This document shows positions 1-10,768 of a DNA stretch of 64,000 nt, piece after piece. Within the stretch, counting starts at the first letter, position 1; each line of letters opens with the position of its first letter. The DNA lies in the NCBI RefSeq assembly GCF_900129125.1, contig NZ_FQVJ01000005.1:88048-152047 (forward strand), in the 5' to 3' direction. The translations under genes and the position numbers were made by a program. This DNA is from Acidocella aminolytica 101 = DSM 11237 (GTDB taxonomy: Bacteria; Pseudomonadota; Alphaproteobacteria; Acetobacterales; Acetobacteraceae). The notes under the pieces are model-generated. The model searched no databases. It was given only the letters and a program-made list of their open reading frames with translations, and had not been told where the DNA came from.

Positions 1-1756
1 CCGGGCTCCAGTTCACGCCATAGGCCAGCGGCACGGTGAGCAGGTCTGACAGCTTAGCGGCGGGACGGCTCTTCAGCTCGTTCTGCCGGGCAAACACGTC
101 CACCTCATGATAATGCAGCGCGTGCAGCGTGGCGGCGGTGGGGCTGGGTACCCAAGCGGTGTTGGCGCCCGCCTTGGGGTGGGCGATCTTTTGCTCTAGC
201 ATCGCGGCCATCTGGTCCGGTGCGGCCCACATGCCCTTGCCGATCTGCGCCTTGCCCTGCAACCCGCATTCTAGGCCGAAATCCACGTTCCGGTCCTCGT
301 AGGATTTGATCCAGGGCTGAGTCTTGATGTCGTTCTTGCGCAGGAAAGCGCCGGCTTCCATGGAGGTGTGGATCTCGTCGCCCGTGCGGTCCAGGAAGCC
401 GGTATTGATGAACACCACGCGGCTCTTCGCGGCGGCGATGCAGGCTTTCAGGTTGGCGCTGGTGCGGCGCTCCTCGTCCATGATGCCCATTTTCAGGGTG
501 TTGGCGGGCAGTTTCAGTAGTTCCTCCGCCGCGCCGAACAAAGCGTTGGCGTTGGCGGCTTCTTCCGGCCCATGCATCTTCGGCTTGACGATATAGACCG
601 AGCCTTTGCGGGAATTGCGCTTCGCCGCGAGGTCATGCTTGGCGATGAGCGACGTGATGACCGCATCGATCACCGTTTCCGGCAGTTCCGCACCGTCCTG
701 AGTGATGATGTCCGTCAGCATGTGGTGGCCAACATTGCGAACCAGCAGCAGAGAGCGCCCGTGCAGGCTGAGGGTGGAGCCGTCCGGCGCGGTGTAGTCG
801 CGGTCGGGGTTCAGCTTACGCTCGAAGGTCTTGCCGCCTTTCTCCACCGGGGCGGAGAGCGTGCCCTGCATCAGCCCCAGCCAGTTGCGGTAAACGCCGA
901 CTTTGTCCTCTGCATCCACGGCGGCGACGGAATCCTCGGCATCCATGATGGTGCTGATGGCGGACTCCAGAATGATGTCGGCAATATGCGCCGTATCGTT
1001 CTTGCCGATCGGGTGAGTGGGGTCGATGACGATTTCCGCGTGCAGATTATGGTTTTTCAGTAGCACGGCGGTGGGGGCGATGGCTTCGCCCTTATACCCG
1101 GCGAATTGCGCGGCGTTTTTCAGCGGCGCGTCGCCGGAAGGCAGCAGCGCAATCAGCCGGCCATCCACCACGCGGTAGCCCAGCACGTCGGCATGGCTAG
1201 CTTCCTCCAGCGCGAAGCGCGCATCCAGAAACGCGCGGGCGCGGGCGATCACCGCATCCGCGCGGATCGGGTTGAAGCCCTTGCCGCGCGCCGCGCCGTC
1301 TGTCTCAGGCAAGGCGTCCGTGCCATAGAGCGCATCGTACAGGCTGCCCCAGCGGGCATTAGCGGCGTTGAGCGCGTAGCGGGCGTTAGAAACCGGCACC
1401 ACCAGCTGCGGACCGGGGATATGGGCGATTTCGTCATCCACATTCGCGGTTTCCACCATGAAGGGGGCGGGCTCGGGCAACAGATAGCCGATTTCGCGCA
1501 GAAACGCCTCGTAAGCGGCTTGGTCGTGCGGCTGGCCTTTATGCGCCTTGTACCAGTCATCCAGCTTGGCTTGGATTTCATCGCGCTTCGCCAGCAGCAC
1601 TGCGTTGGTGGCGGCAAAACGCTTCAGCAGCGCGGCGAACCCATCCCAGAACACGGCTTGTTCCAGCCCCGTGCCCGGCAGTGCCTCATTATTCACGAAA
1701 TCATACAGAACGGTGGCGACAGAGAGGCCGGAAACGGACGTTCTGGGTTCAGGCAT
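1..1756 (-). CDS. glcB: Malate synthase G, C-terminus outside the window
   Basis: Condenses glyoxylate with acetyl-CoA to malate in the glyoxylate bypass, in the cytoplasm. About 585 codons are visible from the ATG at 1756, which follows a GAGGAG ribosome site. The family is usually about 720 residues, so roughly the last 135 lie left of the window. The N-terminus [20 protein letters not shown] and the block [14 protein letters not shown] (encoded near 200-235) are typical of the monomeric G form. The reading frame is open throughout. A dense antisense reading frame over it is a base-composition shadow. It lies 103 bases downstream of a glycosyltransferase on the same strand, with no evident functional link. 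Confidence 0.93.
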   Translation of the reverse strand, partial: MPEPRTSVSGLSVATVLYDFVNNEALPGTGLEQAVFWDGFAALLKRFAATNAVLLAKRDEIQAKLDDWYKAHKGQPHDQAAYEAFLREIGYLLPEPAPFMVETANVDDEIAHIPGPQLVVPVSNARYALNAANARWGSLYDALYGTDALPETDGAARGKGFNPIRADAVIARARAFLDARFALEEASHADVLGYRVVDGRLIALLPSGDAPLKNAAQFAGYKGEAIAPTAVLLKNHNLHAEIVIDPTHPIGKNDTAHIADIILESAISTIMDAEDSVAAVDAEDKVGVYRNWLGLMQGTLSAPVEKGGKTFERKLNPDRDYTAPDGSTLSLHGRSLLLVRNVGHHMLTDIITQDGAELPETVIDAVITSLIAKHDLAAKRNSRKGSVYIVKPKMHGPEEAANANALFGAAEELLKLPANTLKMGIMDEERRTSANLKACIAAAKSRVVFINTGFLDRTGDEIHTSMEAGAFLRKNDIKTQPWIKSYEDRNVDFGLECGLQGKAQIGKGMWAAPDQMAAMLEQKIAHPKAGANTAWVPSPTAATLHALHYHEVDVFARQNELKSRPAAKLSDLLTVPLAYGVNWSP

Positions 1757-1859
1757 AATGGAACTCCTCAATATATCGTCTTCGACACCTTCCCGGGGCG
1801 CTTGTGCCGCAAAGTCAGGGGAGGAGGCAAGCGGCGGCTGGCCTGACCAGTTTGCAGGG

Positions 1860-3086
1860 TCAGCCTGTCATGGTCGGAAAACCCGGGATCTCCGCCGCCA
1901 TGTGTACGCGGGCAGGGCGGCCATGCTTGGCCACCAGCTCTCCCCAACTGATGGTGGCCACCGGGTAAGGCCGGCCGCCATCGCGCGGCGTGAGCATAGC
2001 GATTTCGCCGCCACGCGGCGCGGGGGCGAAATTTTCCAGCACCAGCCGCCCCTCGGCAATGGCATCCGCGAAGCGCTCGGCCAGGGCGTAATAGAGCTTG
2101 GCGTCGGGTTCAACGGCGACAGCACGCTGGCCCTCGGAGAGCGCTTCTTCGATCAGGCTTGGCATGGTATCGCCGATGAGAAAGGCTAGGGAAGAATCCA
2201 CAGAGTCTATGCCCTGCTCTTGCCGGAATCGCTGGTAAGCCTCCAACGACGGGAAGATATTTTTGTTATATGGGCGTTTTTGGCCCAAGGCAGAAAGCGC
2301 TTCGTCTTGTTCGGCCAAAAACACCGCCATTGCTTGGTCTTCTCGCCAAGCGTGACGATAAACAGGATCATTCCTGATCGACGCCATAATTGCATCATTT
2401 GCCAGGGCTTCAGCCTGAGAACCATGACCATCAACAGCCAGAGCCTCAAGCCCCCCCCCAATCACCTTGAACAAATGGCTGCCCCCCTCCGGCGCTTTCA
2501 AAAAAACTCCGCCATATCCGGCACGAACAGCCCTTAGCGTCATTTCCGTATGCTCATGCCCATAACGTCCGAAGCGAGTATCCATGAAGCCGATTTGTGC
2601 CAGCACCAGCCTATCGAACACCAATGCACATCCGTTTAGCATAGTACACATGCCCGGATTTTCAGCCTTATTTTCGCCCATGATGACCCGTGAGTGAAAA
2701 ATCGGATGAACAAAATTCACATGACCGTGGGCATTTGCGGCAACAATCCATTCCTGTTCCCAGCCACGACACACGGGTACCACATCGTCGTCGAGCAACA
2801 GAACGACATCGCACTGGCATGTGTGCAGCAAGTAGTAAATGCCTCGGTTTTTGTTCCAGGCAATACCCCGATTGATACCGCTGACTACAACCTCCCCCCG
2901 CTCGCGCAGAGCCTCCACCGTGCCGTCACCAGATCCATCGTCGCAAATCACCAAGTCGAATGGGGAGGTGGTCATGGCCCTGATTTTTGCCACCAACTCA
3001 AGCACCATCTCCCTTCGGTTGAAGGTCGTGACGGCAATGCCAAGCCGTTTCTGGAAAGGTTCCCTACCGAACTCAACCACCATCAT
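1860..3086 (-). CDS. Family 2 (GT-A fold) glycosyltransferase
   Basis: Probable nucleotide-sugar glycosyltransferase acting on a cell-surface glycan; acceptor unknown. The N-terminal half shows the GT2 pattern: a first strand [12 protein letters not shown], then [13 protein letters not shown] (about residue 50) and [11 protein letters not shown] (about residue 100), the DxD-type metal and nucleotide site. The C-terminal 150 residues resemble no domain I can name. The frame stays open upstream to 3209, but I place the start at the double ATG near 3083-3086 because it follows GGGAGA and begins just before the conserved strand. That gives about 408 residues. It diverges from RNase E across a 430-base gap. 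Confidence 0.8.
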   Translation of the reverse strand: MMVVEFGREPFQKRLGIAVTTFNRREMVLELVAKIRAMTTSPFDLVICDDGSGDGTVEALRERGEVVVSGINRGIAWNKNRGIYYLLHTCQCDVVLLLDDDVVPVCRGWEQEWIVAANAHGHVNFVHPIFHSRVIMGENKAENPGMCTMLNGCALVFDRLVLAQIGFMDTRFGRYGHEHTEMTLRAVRAGYGGVFLKAPEGGSHLFKVIGGGLEALAVDGHGSQAEALANDAIMASIRNDPVYRHAWREDQAMAVFLAEQDEALSALGQKRPYNKNIFPSLEAYQRFRQEQGIDSVDSSLAFLIGDTMPSLIEEALSEGQRAVAVEPDAKLYYALAERFADAIAEGRLVLENFAPAPRGGEIAMLTPRDGGRPYPVATISWGELVAKHGRPARVHMAAEIPGFPTMTG

Positions 3087-3516
3087 GATTTCTCCCAACG
3101 GGCGCAAGCGGCAATTGCGTAACGGTATTTCCAAGCCATTCTTTCCACCTGCGCCTGAAAGCCTCACCTGATAAGGTCTGTTTTGACCGGAAACCGGACC
3201 TGCCGACAACCCCCTTGCGGGGACGGGGTTTTTACGTCATCTACAATGTCAGGATGCGCGCAATGCGGAGCCCGGCCTTGACCCGCCGACCGTGAACGCT
3301 GCGTCCAAACCAAAAGAATACCGTATGACCGGCGCCCCAGCGCCGGCGAGTTCATGGACCCGATGACCGCTTTGCCTACAGAAATCACATACTCCTTCAA
3401 GGCACTGGCCCGGTTCGGCTCCGCACCCCTTTTCTGTCATTTTTATCACGCGTCCCTCGCGCAGGGCCGCCCGGACAGGGCCGCTCCGCTTGGCGCACGC
3501 CGGAGTTTTAGCGTTA
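3087..3516 (+). promoter_or_regulatory. Divergent intergenic region and probable long RNase E leader
   Basis: This stretch has no convincing gene. It holds two stable hairpins on the plus strand. One (3208-3230) pairs AACCCC with GGGGTT and is followed by T residues, like a weak intrinsic terminator. The other (3329-3346) is CCGGCGC-CCCA-GCGCCGG. RNase E genes in several bacteria have long structured leaders through which the enzyme controls its own message; that the same happens here is inference. No clear -35/-10 pair was recognised. Confidence 0.4.
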
Positions 3517-6279
3517 ATGTCGAAAAAGATGCTGATCGATGCCAGCCACGCGGAAGAAACCCGCGTGGTGGTTCTGGACGGTAACCGCCTCGAAGATTTC
3601 GATGTCGAGACGGTTAGCCGCAAGCAGATCAAAGGCAATATCTATCTAGCCAAGGTTATTCGGGTCGAACCCAGCCTGCAGGCGGCGTTTGTAGATTATG
3701 GTGGCAACCGCCATGGGTTCCTGGCGTTTGGGGAAATCCACCCGGATTATTACCAGATCCCGGTCGCGGACCGGCAGAAGCTGTTGGCATTGCAGGCCGA
3801 AGCCGCCGCCGAAGCGGATGAGGACGCCAACCACGCCGAGGATGAGGACGCTCCGGAAGCCGCCGACGCCGAGGGGGTGAGCGCCCAGTCGCTTGAGATC
3901 AAGCCGATCGAGATTCTCGCCGCGCCGCCGCCGGAAGACTCTGCCGACGCACCGCTGGACGGGCCCCCCATGGTCGCGGAAGCGCTATCAGAGCCCGCCA
4001 CCGCCCCGGACATTGCCCCCGACGCGGAGGCCCCGGCTGATTCCGCCGACGAGGAAGCCATGCCCGCTGAAATCTCCGCCGAAGCCGGAGAGACAGCCGA
4101 GCCGGAGACCATTGAGTTTCAGGAGGCCGAAGCCCCAGCGCCGGAACAGGTGGGCGGCGATGGCGATGACGCCGCCGAAGCCCGCGAGCGCCGCTTGCGC
4201 CAGCGTTTCCTACGGAATTACAAGATTCAGGACGTGATCCACCGCCGCCAGATCATGCTGGTGCAGGTGGTGAAGGAGGAGCGTGGCAATAAAGGCGCAG
4301 CGCTCACCACGTATCTGTCTCTGGCCGGGCGCTTCTCGGTCCTGATGCCCAACTCCCCCACCGGGGGCGGCGTTTCACGCAAGATCACCTCCCAGACCGA
4401 CCGACGCCGCCTGAAGGAGACGATGGCCGAGCTGGATATTCCGCAGGGCATGGGGCTGATTGTGCGGACCGCCGGGGCCAACCGGCCCAAGCCCGAGATC
4501 AAGCGCGATTGCGAGTATCTGCTTCGGCTTTGGGACGATATCCGTGACAAGACCATGGAATCTTCCGCGCCGGCAATGATTTATGAGGAAGCCAGCCTCA
4601 TCAAGCGCGCCATCCGCGATGTTTATACCCGCGATGTCGAGGATATTCTGGTGGACGGCGCTGAAGGCTACAAAGCGGCGCGAGACTTTATGCGCATGCT
4701 GATGCCCGCCAATGCCCGCAAGGTGCAGATCTGGAACGAGGGACAGCCGCTTTTCTCCAAATATCAGGTGGAAACACAGCTTGATGCGATGCTCAATCCG
4801 GTGGTTCAGCTGCGCTCAGGCGGGTACATCGTCATCAACCAGACCGAAGCCCTAGTTGCGATCGATGTGAACTCCGGCCGCGCCACGCGTGAGCGCTCCA
4901 TTGAGGACACGGCCCTGCGCACCAATCTGGAAGCCGCCGAGGAGGTGGCAAAGCACTTGCGAATGCGCGATCTGGCCGGGCTGATCGTGATCGATTTCAT
5001 CGACATGGAAAGCCGCAAGAACAACGCGGCCGTGGAACGCAAGCTGAAGGACGCGTTAAAGCATGACCGCGCGCGCATCCAGGTGGGGTCCATCAGCCAT
5101 TTCGGGCTCCTGGAAATGTCCCGCCAGCGGTTGCGCCCCTCCCTGACCGAGGCATCGCTGGTCACCTGCCCGCATTGTAACGGCATGGGCCATGTGCGCA
5201 GCCCCGAAAGTGCAGCGCTACATATTCTGCGGGCCATCGAGGATGAAGGCGGGAAGTTCAAGGCAGCGGAGATTTCCGTGTCCTTGCCGCCGGAGATTGC
5301 GTTCTATTTGTTTAACCATAAGCGCGAGCGGCTGTCTCAGATTGAAGCGCGTTACGCGATGCGGGTGATCTTCAGCCCGGATTCAACGCTAACAGGCAGC
5401 AATTTCCGGCTGGAACGGCTGAAGGCTCAGACGGCGCAGCCGCCTGCCCCGCCGCCAGTGCGGGTCGAGCGCGTGCTGGAAACCACCACGATCGAGATCG
5501 AGGAGGTTGAGCCCGAGACCGAGGAGAGCGAAAGCGCCGAAGCCGGGCAGGAACGGGGCGACCGCAAGCGCCGCCGCCGCCGCCGTGGCCGCCGCCGCAA
5601 CGAAAACGGCCAGGCCAATGGCACCGAAACCCAGCCGGAACCGGACAGCGAAGCCGTGGAACCGCTGACTTCAGAGTTGGATCTGGCCCTTGAAGCCGCC
5701 TTTGGCGAAGTAGAGGAAACCAAGGCGCAACCCGCCGAGGCCGCGCCCGTTGAAACCGCGCCGGTGGCCACTGAGGCCGAACCGGCGCCGGTGGAACCCG
5801 CCGCTTTGATTGAAGCGCTAGCGGAGCCCCAGCTTGAGGAAACCGCGGCCCAGCCCTCGGCAACCGAAGAACCGGCGCTCGAGGAAGCCCCCGCGCCCAA
5901 ACGCCGCCGCGCGCCTCGCAAACGCAAGACCGACGCCGCCCCGGCGGAGGCACCGGTTGAAGCCGCCGCCGAGGCAGCCGAGGCCCCGGCCAAGCCCAAG
6001 CGCGCGCCCCGCAAGAGGAAAACGCCCGTGAAGGCGAAAGCCAAGACTGAAGCTGAGGCCACGGTGGAATTGGCGGCGGACGCACAAGCGGCTGAAGCGG
6101 CGCCTGCCGCCCCCAGCCCGACGTCTGAGCCTGCACCGGAACCGGTGGCTGAGGTGACGCAGACCGTGCCGGAGACCGAAATGGTTGCCGCAGCGGAAGC
6201 GGCGGCGTCCGTGAAGCCTATTTTAGTTGGCACCACCAAGGCCCCCGCAGCCAAGAAAACTGGCTGGTGGCGGCGGTAA
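3517..6279 (+). CDS. rne: Ribonuclease E/G family endoribonuclease
   Basis: Single-strand endoribonuclease that starts mRNA decay and matures rRNA and tRNA, and scaffolds the degradosome. From the ATG at 3517 (MSKKMLIDASHAEETRVVVL, the family start) it is about 920 residues. The N-terminal S1 region is interrupted at about residues 95-230 by an acidic Ala/Glu/Asp/Pro insert, common in alphaproteobacteria. The catalytic DNase-I-like part has AIDVNSGRATRERS (about 449) and GLIVIDFIDM. The zinc-link TCPHCNGMGHV is near 550. The C-terminal third is low complexity with a nine-arginine stretch (RKRRRRRRGRRR) and Lys/Arg patches, and ends in GWWRR, expected for RNA and partner binding. A start 27 bases earlier is possible but lacks family support. 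Confidence 0.95.
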   Translation: MSKKMLIDASHAEETRVVVLDGNRLEDFDVETVSRKQIKGNIYLAKVIRVEPSLQAAFVDYGGNRHGFLAFGEIHPDYYQIPVADRQKLLALQAEAAAEADEDANHAEDEDAPEAADAEGVSAQSLEIKPIEILAAPPPEDSADAPLDGPPMVAEALSEPATAPDIAPDAEAPADSADEEAMPAEISAEAGETAEPETIEFQEAEAPAPEQVGGDGDDAAEARERRLRQRFLRNYKIQDVIHRRQIMLVQVVKEERGNKGAALTTYLSLAGRFSVLMPNSPTGGGVSRKITSQTDRRRLKETMAELDIPQGMGLIVRTAGANRPKPEIKRDCEYLLRLWDDIRDKTMESSAPAMIYEEASLIKRAIRDVYTRDVEDILVDGAEGYKAARDFMRMLMPANARKVQIWNEGQPLFSKYQVETQLDAMLNPVVQLRSGGYIVINQTEALVAIDVNSGRATRERSIEDTALRTNLEAAEEVAKHLRMRDLAGLIVIDFIDMESRKNNAAVERKLKDALKHDRARIQVGSISHFGLLEMSRQRLRPSLTEASLVTCPHCNGMGHVRSPESAALHILRAIEDEGGKFKAAEISVSLPPEIAFYLFNHKRERLSQIEARYAMRVIFSPDSTLTGSNFRLERLKAQTAQPPAPPPVRVERVLETTTIEIEEVEPETEESESAEAGQERGDRKRRRRRRGRRRNENGQANGTETQPEPDSEAVEPLTSELDLALEAAFGEVEETKAQPAEAAPVETAPVATEAEPAPVEPAALIEALAEPQLEETAAQPSATEEPALEEAPAPKRRRAPRKRKTDAAPAEAPVEAAAEAAEAPAKPKRAPRKRKTPVKAKAKTEAEATVELAADAQAAEAAPAAPSPTSEPAPEPVAEVTQTVPETEMVAAAEAAASVKPILVGTTKAPAAKKTGWWRR

Positions 6280-6329
6280 ATCTACCCCCCGCCTGTCATT
6301 AAATGATCGTAATTTACAATTCGTAGCGG

Positions 6330-6358
6330 AATGGCGGCGTTTTTTGCCGCCATTTCAC
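6330..6358 (+). terminator. Putative intrinsic terminator after rne
   Basis: AATGGCGGC and GCCGCCATT form a 9-bp stem around a T-rich loop, 50 bases after the rne stop. The tail (TCACTT) is only weakly T-rich, so termination may be partial. Confidence 0.5.
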
Positions 6359-6432
6359 TTGAAAAGCCAGAGAATCCTGCGAATCATAGAGGCGTGTCTC
6401 AATAAGGCACGTCTCTAGGAGCAATAACACTC

Positions 6433-7209
6433 ATGGCCTTCAACCCGAATCAATCCTACCGCACTGTACAGGCTGGCTATGCCGCCTATGGCAGCGCCGC
6501 GCTGGATGCGGGACTGCGCGCCTACATGTTGCGCGTTTATAACTGGATGGCGTCCGGCTTGGTTCTGACCGGGCTGATTTCCTTCGCCATCGCCAATACG
6601 TCCTTGATCAACTTGTTCTACCATCAGGTCGCCGTGGCGGGCGGCGTTGCGCTGCAACCCACCATTCTGGGATATGCCGCAATCTTCGCGCCGCTCGTTT
6701 TTGTGATGGTGCTCAGCTTCGGCGTTAACAAGCTCTCCACAACGGCCGCCCAGACCCTGTTCTGGATTTTCTGCGCCACGATGGGGGCGTCCATCGCCAA
6801 CATTTTCCTGATCTACACCTCGACCTCGATCGCGGCGGTGTTCTTCATCACAGCGGGCATGTTCGCCGCCACCAGCCTGTATGGCTACACCACAGGGCGC
6901 GACCTAACGAGCTGGGGCAGCTTCTTCTTTATGGGGCTGATCGGCATTATCCTGGCTTCGGTGGTGAATATCTTCCTGCACTCTTCGGCGATCGCCTTCG
7001 CGGTGTCGATTTTGGGGGTGTTCATCTTTCTGGGCCTCACCGCCTATGACACCCAGCGGATCAAGACCGACTACATTCAGTTCGGCTCCTCCTATGGTGT
7101 GGAAATGGCCGGCAAGCGCTCGGTCTATGATGCCCTGCAGCTGTATCTGAACTTCATTAACCTGTTCCTGTTCCTGCTGCAGCTATTTGGTCAGCGCAGC
7201 CAGCGCTGA
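6433..7209 (+). CDS. Bax inhibitor-1/YccA family inner-membrane protein
   Basis: Multi-pass membrane protein of the BI-1 (UPF0005) family, 258 residues. Some family members act as pH-sensitive calcium leak channels or modulators of membrane proteolysis; the role here is unknown. A short soluble N-terminus is followed by about seven hydrophobic segments, beginning with the block YMLRVYNWMASGLVLTGLIS, and the protein ends in a hydrophobic helix followed by QRSQR. The conserved C-terminal region FLGLTAYDTQRIK, with the family Asp, is present. AGGAG lies about 13 bases before the ATG. The next gene starts six bases after the stop, suggesting co-transcription. Confidence 0.88.
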   Translation: MAFNPNQSYRTVQAGYAAYGSAALDAGLRAYMLRVYNWMASGLVLTGLISFAIANTSLINLFYHQVAVAGGVALQPTILGYAAIFAPLVFVMVLSFGVNKLSTTAAQTLFWIFCATMGASIANIFLIYTSTSIAAVFFITAGMFAATSLYGYTTGRDLTSWGSFFFMGLIGIILASVVNIFLHSSAIAFAVSILGVFIFLGLTAYDTQRIKTDYIQFGSSYGVEMAGKRSVYDALQLYLNFINLFLFLLQLFGQRSQR

Positions 7210-7215
7210 CCTGAC

Positions 7216-7731
7216 ATGGCCTCTCTTGTTGTCAGCCTGGCCGGTCCCGACCGGCCAGGTCTCGTAAACACCCTCTCCGAGAAAATCATCGCCGGGGGCG
7301 GCAGCTGGTTGGAAAGCCGATTGGCGCATCTGGCCGGGACATTCGCGGGGATTATTCTGGTCCGAGTGGCCGATGAAGGGGCGGATGCTTTGGCGACCGC
7401 CCTTTCGTCTTTGTCCGATGAGGGGCTGGCGGTGAATGTGCTCACCGGCTCCGACGCGCCCGCCCCGGCTGAGCAGGTGACACTGGAATTGCTGGGCAAT
7501 GACCGCCCCGGCATTGTTCGCGAGGTCACGCAGACATTGCGCGGACTTGGCGTGAATATCGAGGAATTCTCCTCCCGGATTGAAAGCGCACCGTTCACGG
7601 GCGAGGATATGTTCCGCGCCGTTGCCCGGTTGGGCCTGCCACGCGGTCTCTCGGCCCATGATGTCAGCCACGCTCTGGAGAAGCTGACCGCCGAATTCAT
7701 GGTAGATATCAAACAGCCGGAAGAGGCGTGA
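7216..7731 (+). CDS. Double ACT-domain protein, GcvR-like
   Basis: A 171-residue protein with two ACT repeats. The first begins SLAGPDRPGLVNTLSEKI and the second ELLGNDRPGIVREVTQTL; both carry the DRPG turn that binds small amino-acid-like ligands. It resembles GcvR, which restrains the glycine cleavage activator in enterobacteria. No gcvA or gcv genes are nearby, so the regulatory partner is unknown. It follows the BI-1 gene by six bases. Confidence 0.78.
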   Translation: MASLVVSLAGPDRPGLVNTLSEKIIAGGGSWLESRLAHLAGTFAGIILVRVADEGADALATALSSLSDEGLAVNVLTGSDAPAPAEQVTLELLGNDRPGIVREVTQTLRGLGVNIEEFSSRIESAPFTGEDMFRAVARLGLPRGLSAHDVSHALEKLTAEFMVDIKQPEEA

Positions 7732-7901
7732 GCAGCCGTCAGAACCGGCCTTTCCCAAAAGCTTAACCCGATTTTTCTTGACACGGCGCGGTACCGCATA
7801 GCGGAATGGCGTCATGCTCAGGAGGAATCTCAAGCTTTGCGCTTGACCTGCAAGCCCGCCCCGCGTTTCTCCATCCGGACGAACCGGATGGATTTGAGCG
7901 C

Positions 7902-9260
7902 ATGACCACGACCGACCGCACCCCCCGCAAGCTGCACGTCGTCACGCACGGCTGCCAGATGAATGTGTATGATAGCGCTAGGATGACAGACCTGCTGCGT
8001 CCGCTGGGCTATGAGACGGTCGCGGCCCCGGAAGGGGCGGATATGGTGATCATCAATACCTGCCATATCCGCGAGCGGGCGGAGGAAAAAGTGTTCTCCC
8101 AGCTCGGCCGCCTGCGGAAAATGAAAGAGGAGCAGGGCGGCAACATGATGATCGCCGTCACTGGCTGCGTGGCGCAGGCGGAGGGCGAAGTACTGGCTCA
8201 GCGCGCGCCGTTCGTGGATCTGGTGGTGGGGCCTCAGGCTTATCATCGCCTGCCGGAGCTGATCGCCCAGGCACACCGCAAGGCCGGTGCGGTGATCGAT
8301 ACGGATTTCCCGGTGGAGCAGAAATTCGACTATCTCCCGGATGACGCGGCGCCGCAGGGGGTGGTGTCCTTTTTGTCTATCCAGGAAGGGTGCGATAAAT
8401 TCTGCTCCTTCTGCGTGGTGCCTTATACGCGCGGGGCGGAAGCGTCCCGCCCGGTAGCCAGCGTATTGGCCGAGGCGAAGCGCATGGTGGCGCTAGGGGC
8501 GCGGGAGATCGCGCTGCTGGGGCAAAATGTGAATGCTTATCATGGCGAAGGGCCTGATGGTTCCACGTGGAGCCTCGCCCAGCTGATGGACAAGATGGCG
8601 GAGATCGAGGGGTTAGAGCGAATCCGCTACACGACCTCGCACCCTAACGATATGGGGGAGGATCTCATTCTGGCGCACCGGGACAATATCAAACTGATGC
8701 CGTTTTTGCATCTGCCCGTGCAGTCCGGCTCTGACAAAATTCTGCGCGCCATGAACCGCAAGCATAAAGCCGACGATTTCCGCCGTATTGTGGAAAGGCT
8801 GCGCCATGTCCGGCCGGATATGGCGATGTCCTCTGACTTCATTACCGGGCATCCGGGGGAGACCGACGCGGATTTCGAGGAGACGATGAAGCTGGTGCGC
8901 GAAACCGGCTTCGCGCTGGCGTACAGCTTTAAATACTCGCCGCGCCCCGGCACACCGGCGGCCTCCCTGCCGCAGGTGGAGGAGGCGGTGAAGGATGCGC
9001 GGCTGCAAGAGCTTCAGGGACTGCTCCGCGAGCAGCAGAACACCTTTAACGCGAGCATCGTGGGGCTGGAGACCCCGGTGCTGTTTACAGGTTCCGGGCG
9101 GCACCCAGGGCAGATTGCCGGGCGCTCGCTTTGGCTGCAGCCGGTAGTGGTCGAGCATGAAACAGACCTCACCGGGAAGATTCGCATGGTGAAAATTACC
9201 CGTGCCAACCCCAATTCTTTGTCAGGGACTCTTTTGGATAAGGAGTTAATCGCCGCTTGA
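7902..9260 (+). CDS. miaB: tRNA-2-methylthio-N6-dimethylallyladenosine synthase
   Basis: Radical-SAM methylthiotransferase that converts i6A37 to ms2i6A37 in tRNAs reading codons starting with U. Domains in order: UPF0004 with cluster cysteines in HGCQMN (C18), INTCHIR and TGCVAQ; the radical-SAM core with [17 protein letters not shown] (CxxxCxxC); and a TRAM domain near the C-terminus. From the ATG at 7902 it is 452 residues. The frame runs upstream to 7806, but that extension is not family-like. A short frame starting at a TTG (7837) behind a strong AGGAGG ends at a TGA overlapping this ATG, so the start may be translationally coupled. It heads the miaB-phoH-ybeY-corC cluster. Confidence 0.95.
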   Translation: MTTTDRTPRKLHVVTHGCQMNVYDSARMTDLLRPLGYETVAAPEGADMVIINTCHIRERAEEKVFSQLGRLRKMKEEQGGNMMIAVTGCVAQAEGEVLAQRAPFVDLVVGPQAYHRLPELIAQAHRKAGAVIDTDFPVEQKFDYLPDDAAPQGVVSFLSIQEGCDKFCSFCVVPYTRGAEASRPVASVLAEAKRMVALGAREIALLGQNVNAYHGEGPDGSTWSLAQLMDKMAEIEGLERIRYTTSHPNDMGEDLILAHRDNIKLMPFLHLPVQSGSDKILRAMNRKHKADDFRRIVERLRHVRPDMAMSSDFITGHPGETDADFEETMKLVRETGFALAYSFKYSPRPGTPAASLPQVEEAVKDARLQELQGLLREQQNTFNASIVGLETPVLFTGSGRHPGQIAGRSLWLQPVVVEHETDLTGKIRMVKITRANPNSLSGTLLDKELIAA

Positions 9261-10285
9261 GCCAGATCATCGCCACCCCCGCCCGCAATTCGGCCGCGCT
9301 TCCACGCGCCCTCACCCTGACCTTCGGTGACAATGTGTTGTTGTCGATGCTGCTTGGGGATCATGACCGGCACTTGGCCCGGATCGAGCAGAAGCTGGGG
9401 GTACGCCTGGCCTGCCGGGGTAATAGAATCTCGATTTCAGGCACAGGCGAGCAGGTGGCGGCGGCGGAAGCGGCGCTGACAGCCCTTTATGAACAGTTGG
9501 AGCGCGGTGAGATGATTGACGGCCCGAAAGTGGATGCGGCCCTGCGCCTGACAGACCCAGCAAACGAGCCCCGCCTGCCACTTTCCGATCTGCCCGCCAT
9601 CCGCACGCGCAAGGGGGCCGTGGGCCCGCGCAGCCAGGGACAGGCGGTTTATATCGACACGCTGGGCCGGCATGAGATGGTGTTTGGCCTGGGCCCCGCC
9701 GGAACGGGCAAGACCTATCTGGCCGTGGCACAGGCCGTGGCGATGCTGACCTCAGGCAAGGTGGACCGGATTGTACTCTGCCGCCCGGCGGTGGAGGCTG
9801 GTGAGCGGCTTGGCTTTTTACCCGGTGACATGAAGGAGAAGGTGGACCCATATCTGCGCCCGCTTTACGATGCGTTGAACGACCTGCTGCCAGGCGACCA
9901 ACTCACCCGGCGGATGGCCACCGGAGAGATCGAAATTGCCCCGCTGGCATTCATGCGTGGCAGAACCCTGGCGCATGCCTTCGTGATTCTGGATGAAGCG
10001 CAGAACACCACCCCGGTGCAGATGAAGATGTTTCTGACCCGTATGGGGGAAGGCACGCGCATGGTGATTACCGGAGATCTATCGCAGATCGATCTGCCGC
10101 CCAACACGCGCTCCGGTCTTGCGGATGCGCTGGAAACGCTGGAGGGCATCTCGGGCATCGGAGTGTGTCGGTTCACCAATAACGACGTGGTACGCCATCC
10201 GCTGGTGGCGCGAATCGTCGATGCGTATGACCAACGTTACAAGGCCGTGAAAGAGTATGCGCGCGAACAACAGGGTGACCGGTAA
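9257..10285 (+). CDS. ybeZ: PhoH-like ATPase (YbeZ)
   Basis: Cytoplasmic P-loop ATPase of the PhoH family, 342 residues, linked by gene order to YbeY and ribosome quality control. It has an N-terminal KH-like region, Walker [13 protein letters not shown] (about residue 147), Walker [11 protein letters not shown] and the family block [17 protein letters not shown]. The likely start is the TTG at 9257, whose last bases form the TGA stop of miaB, so the two are coupled. No ATG lies nearby in frame. Confidence 0.9.
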   Translation: MSQIIATPARNSAALPRALTLTFGDNVLLSMLLGDHDRHLARIEQKLGVRLACRGNRISISGTGEQVAAAEAALTALYEQLERGEMIDGPKVDAALRLTDPANEPRLPLSDLPAIRTRKGAVGPRSQGQAVYIDTLGRHEMVFGLGPAGTGKTYLAVAQAVAMLTSGKVDRIVLCRPAVEAGERLGFLPGDMKEKVDPYLRPLYDALNDLLPGDQLTRRMATGEIEIAPLAFMRGRTLAHAFVILDEAQNTTPVQMKMFLTRMGEGTRMVITGDLSQIDLPPNTRSGLADALETLEGISGIGVCRFTNNDVVRHPLVARIVDAYDQRYKAVKEYAREQQGDR

Positions 10286-10327
10286 GGTTGACTCAACCCC
10301 CACGGGTTTGCGACAGCAGTAAAACCA

Positions 10328-10768
10328 ATGGACGAGCCTGGAAGTAGCAGCCCCCTCGGGGGGTTCGAAATCATCATCACGGACCGGCGCTGGCGCGCCC
10401 ACGTGCCGGATGCAGTGCGGCGGATTACCCGCGCGCTAAGCGTCGCTGGCTGTGCCGCCAGCGTGGCGTTGACGGATGACCGCACCGTGAAGCAGCTGAA
10501 TTTCCGCGACCGTGGAAAGAACAAGCCAACCAATGTGCTGACCTACGAGCAACCGCCGGAGATATTGCTGGCCTTCGGCGTGGTGGAGAAAGAAGCGCGG
10601 CGGGAGCGTAAAAGCATCGCCAACCATCTGACCCATCTAATTGTGCATGGGGCACTGCATTTGCAGGGTTATGACCATCACCATCCCGGCGAGGCGCGGG
10701 AAATGGAAGCGGAGGAAACCCGTATTCTGGCCCGGCTGAGTGTGCCGAACCCCTGGAAAAACCGATGA
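10328..10768 (+). CDS. ybeY: Endoribonuclease YbeY, 16S rRNA maturation
   Basis: Zinc-dependent RNase that helps form the 16S rRNA 3' end and monitor 70S ribosomes. At 146 residues it has the usual size. The signature HGALHLQGYDHHHP supplies the three metal-binding histidines, and VALTDDRTVKQLNFRDRGKN is the conserved fold segment. It lies 42 bases after the PhoH-like gene and its stop overlaps the ATG of the corC-like gene (ATGA). Confidence 0.93.
   Translation: MDEPGSSSPLGGFEIIITDRRWRAHVPDAVRRITRALSVAGCAASVALTDDRTVKQLNFRDRGKNKPTNVLTYEQPPEILLAFGVVEKEARRERKSIANHLTHLIVHGALHLQGYDHHHPGEAREMEAEETRILARLSVPNPWKNR

Noticed and set aside
324..1846. Several plus-strand open frames of 90-246 codons over the malate synthase gene
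   Set aside because: They are antisense to a conserved coding frame, show no family similarity and no ribosome sites.
5372..6254. Long minus-strand open frames of over 250 codons opposite the C-terminus of RNase E
   Set aside because: The low-complexity GC-rich tail leaves antisense frames open; their translations are Ala/Ser or Pro/Arg runs.
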